Shown here piece by piece: positions 5,018 through 5,170 of a stretch of 5,170 bases of DNA. Source of the DNA: an uncultured Porphyromonadaceae bacterium (GTDB taxonomy: Bacteria; Bacteroidota; Bacteroidia; Bacteroidales; Muribaculaceae); assembly GCA_946183895.1 (NCBI GenBank), contig CAMHDX010000102.1, forward strand, positions 1-5,170. Reading direction: 5' to 3'. Under the pieces are notes generated by a model. It did not search any database, was not told where the DNA came from, and saw nothing but the letters and a program-made list of their open reading frames with translations. A program made the translations under genes and the position numbers. Position 1 is the first letter of the stretch; every line of letters starts with the position of its first letter.

Positions 5018-5170
5018 TGTTCCACAATTATAGTTTGGTCGGGCAAGAGTTCCACGCGGTGCTCGCGATACAGTTGGCCCAACGCCTTCTTGAAATCCTT
5101 CTTGCTGCAGCCGAATGCGGCGGCTATCTGCTCGGGCGTGGAGCGGTCGGTCAACGGCATTGCGCCGCCG
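5014..5170 (-). CDS. cvfB: CvfB-like S1 RNA-binding protein, C-terminal end (partial)
   Basis: Only the last 51 codons before the stop are inside the window; the gene begins beyond the right edge. The visible part reads DRSTPEQIAAAFGCSKKDFK, then KALGQLYREHRVELL, and closes with a short beta-like TIIVEQ. This is the winged-helix domain that ends CvfB/YitL proteins, which carry several S1-type RNA-binding domains ahead of it and influence expression of other genes, e.g. virulence factors in Staphylococcus. No S1 domain can be checked here, so the full architecture is inferred. The stop codon overlaps the start of the DUF3298 gene by the ATGA arrangement. Confidence 0.78.
   Translation of the reverse strand, partial: GGAMPLTDRSTPEQIAAAFGCSKKDFKKALGQLYREHRVELLPDQTIIVEQ

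Overview
The window looks like chromosomal DNA of a Bacteroidales bacterium, with Muribaculaceae- or Prevotella-like base composition in the coding regions. Three things support this: a bamD gene followed by a small Bacteroidetes-type RNA polymerase omega/Rpb6 gene, promoters of the Bacteroidetes TTTG/TAnnTTTG type, and no clear Shine-Dalgarno sequences before the starts. The family is an inference; no rRNA or other marker is present.

Left part (1-963, minus strand): two tandem, clearly paralogous genes encode small cysteine-repeat proteins. Each has a leader with a twin-arginine-like S-R-R-x-F-F-K motif, a hydrophobic stretch ending in a signal-peptidase-like S-x-A site, and a predicted 55-residue tail with a cysteine at every fourth position. 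They match the known Bacteroidetes family of Cys-Xaa-Xaa-Xaa repeat radical SAM target peptides, i.e. precursors of a ribosomally made, modified peptide. The modifying enzymes are not in the window; if present they should lie beyond the left edge, downstream of the precursors. A strong hairpin (177-219) follows the second precursor, and the first 55 bases carry a repeat-like element.

Middle (964-1527): this long gap has no convincing protein gene. It holds two divergent promoter matches. The plus one serves bamD. The minus one would produce a structured RNA of roughly 290 nt that ends at a U-rich terminator only about 50 bases before the first precursor. It may be a free small RNA or an attenuating leader for the peptide genes. 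A series of A-tracts lies between the two promoters.

Right part: bamD (outer-membrane assembly lipoprotein) and the omega/Rpb6-like gene form a plus-strand operon ending at a perfect hairpin with a T-tract (2782-2816). Facing it on the minus strand is a compact four-gene housekeeping run, in transcription order: the end of a CvfB-type RNA-binding protein, a DUF3298-type lipoprotein, rsmG (16S rRNA m7G methyltransferase) and a glyoxalase-II-like metallo-beta-lactamase-fold hydrolase with a GTG start. These look like ordinary core genes. The accessory and most interesting part is the peptide locus with its leader region.
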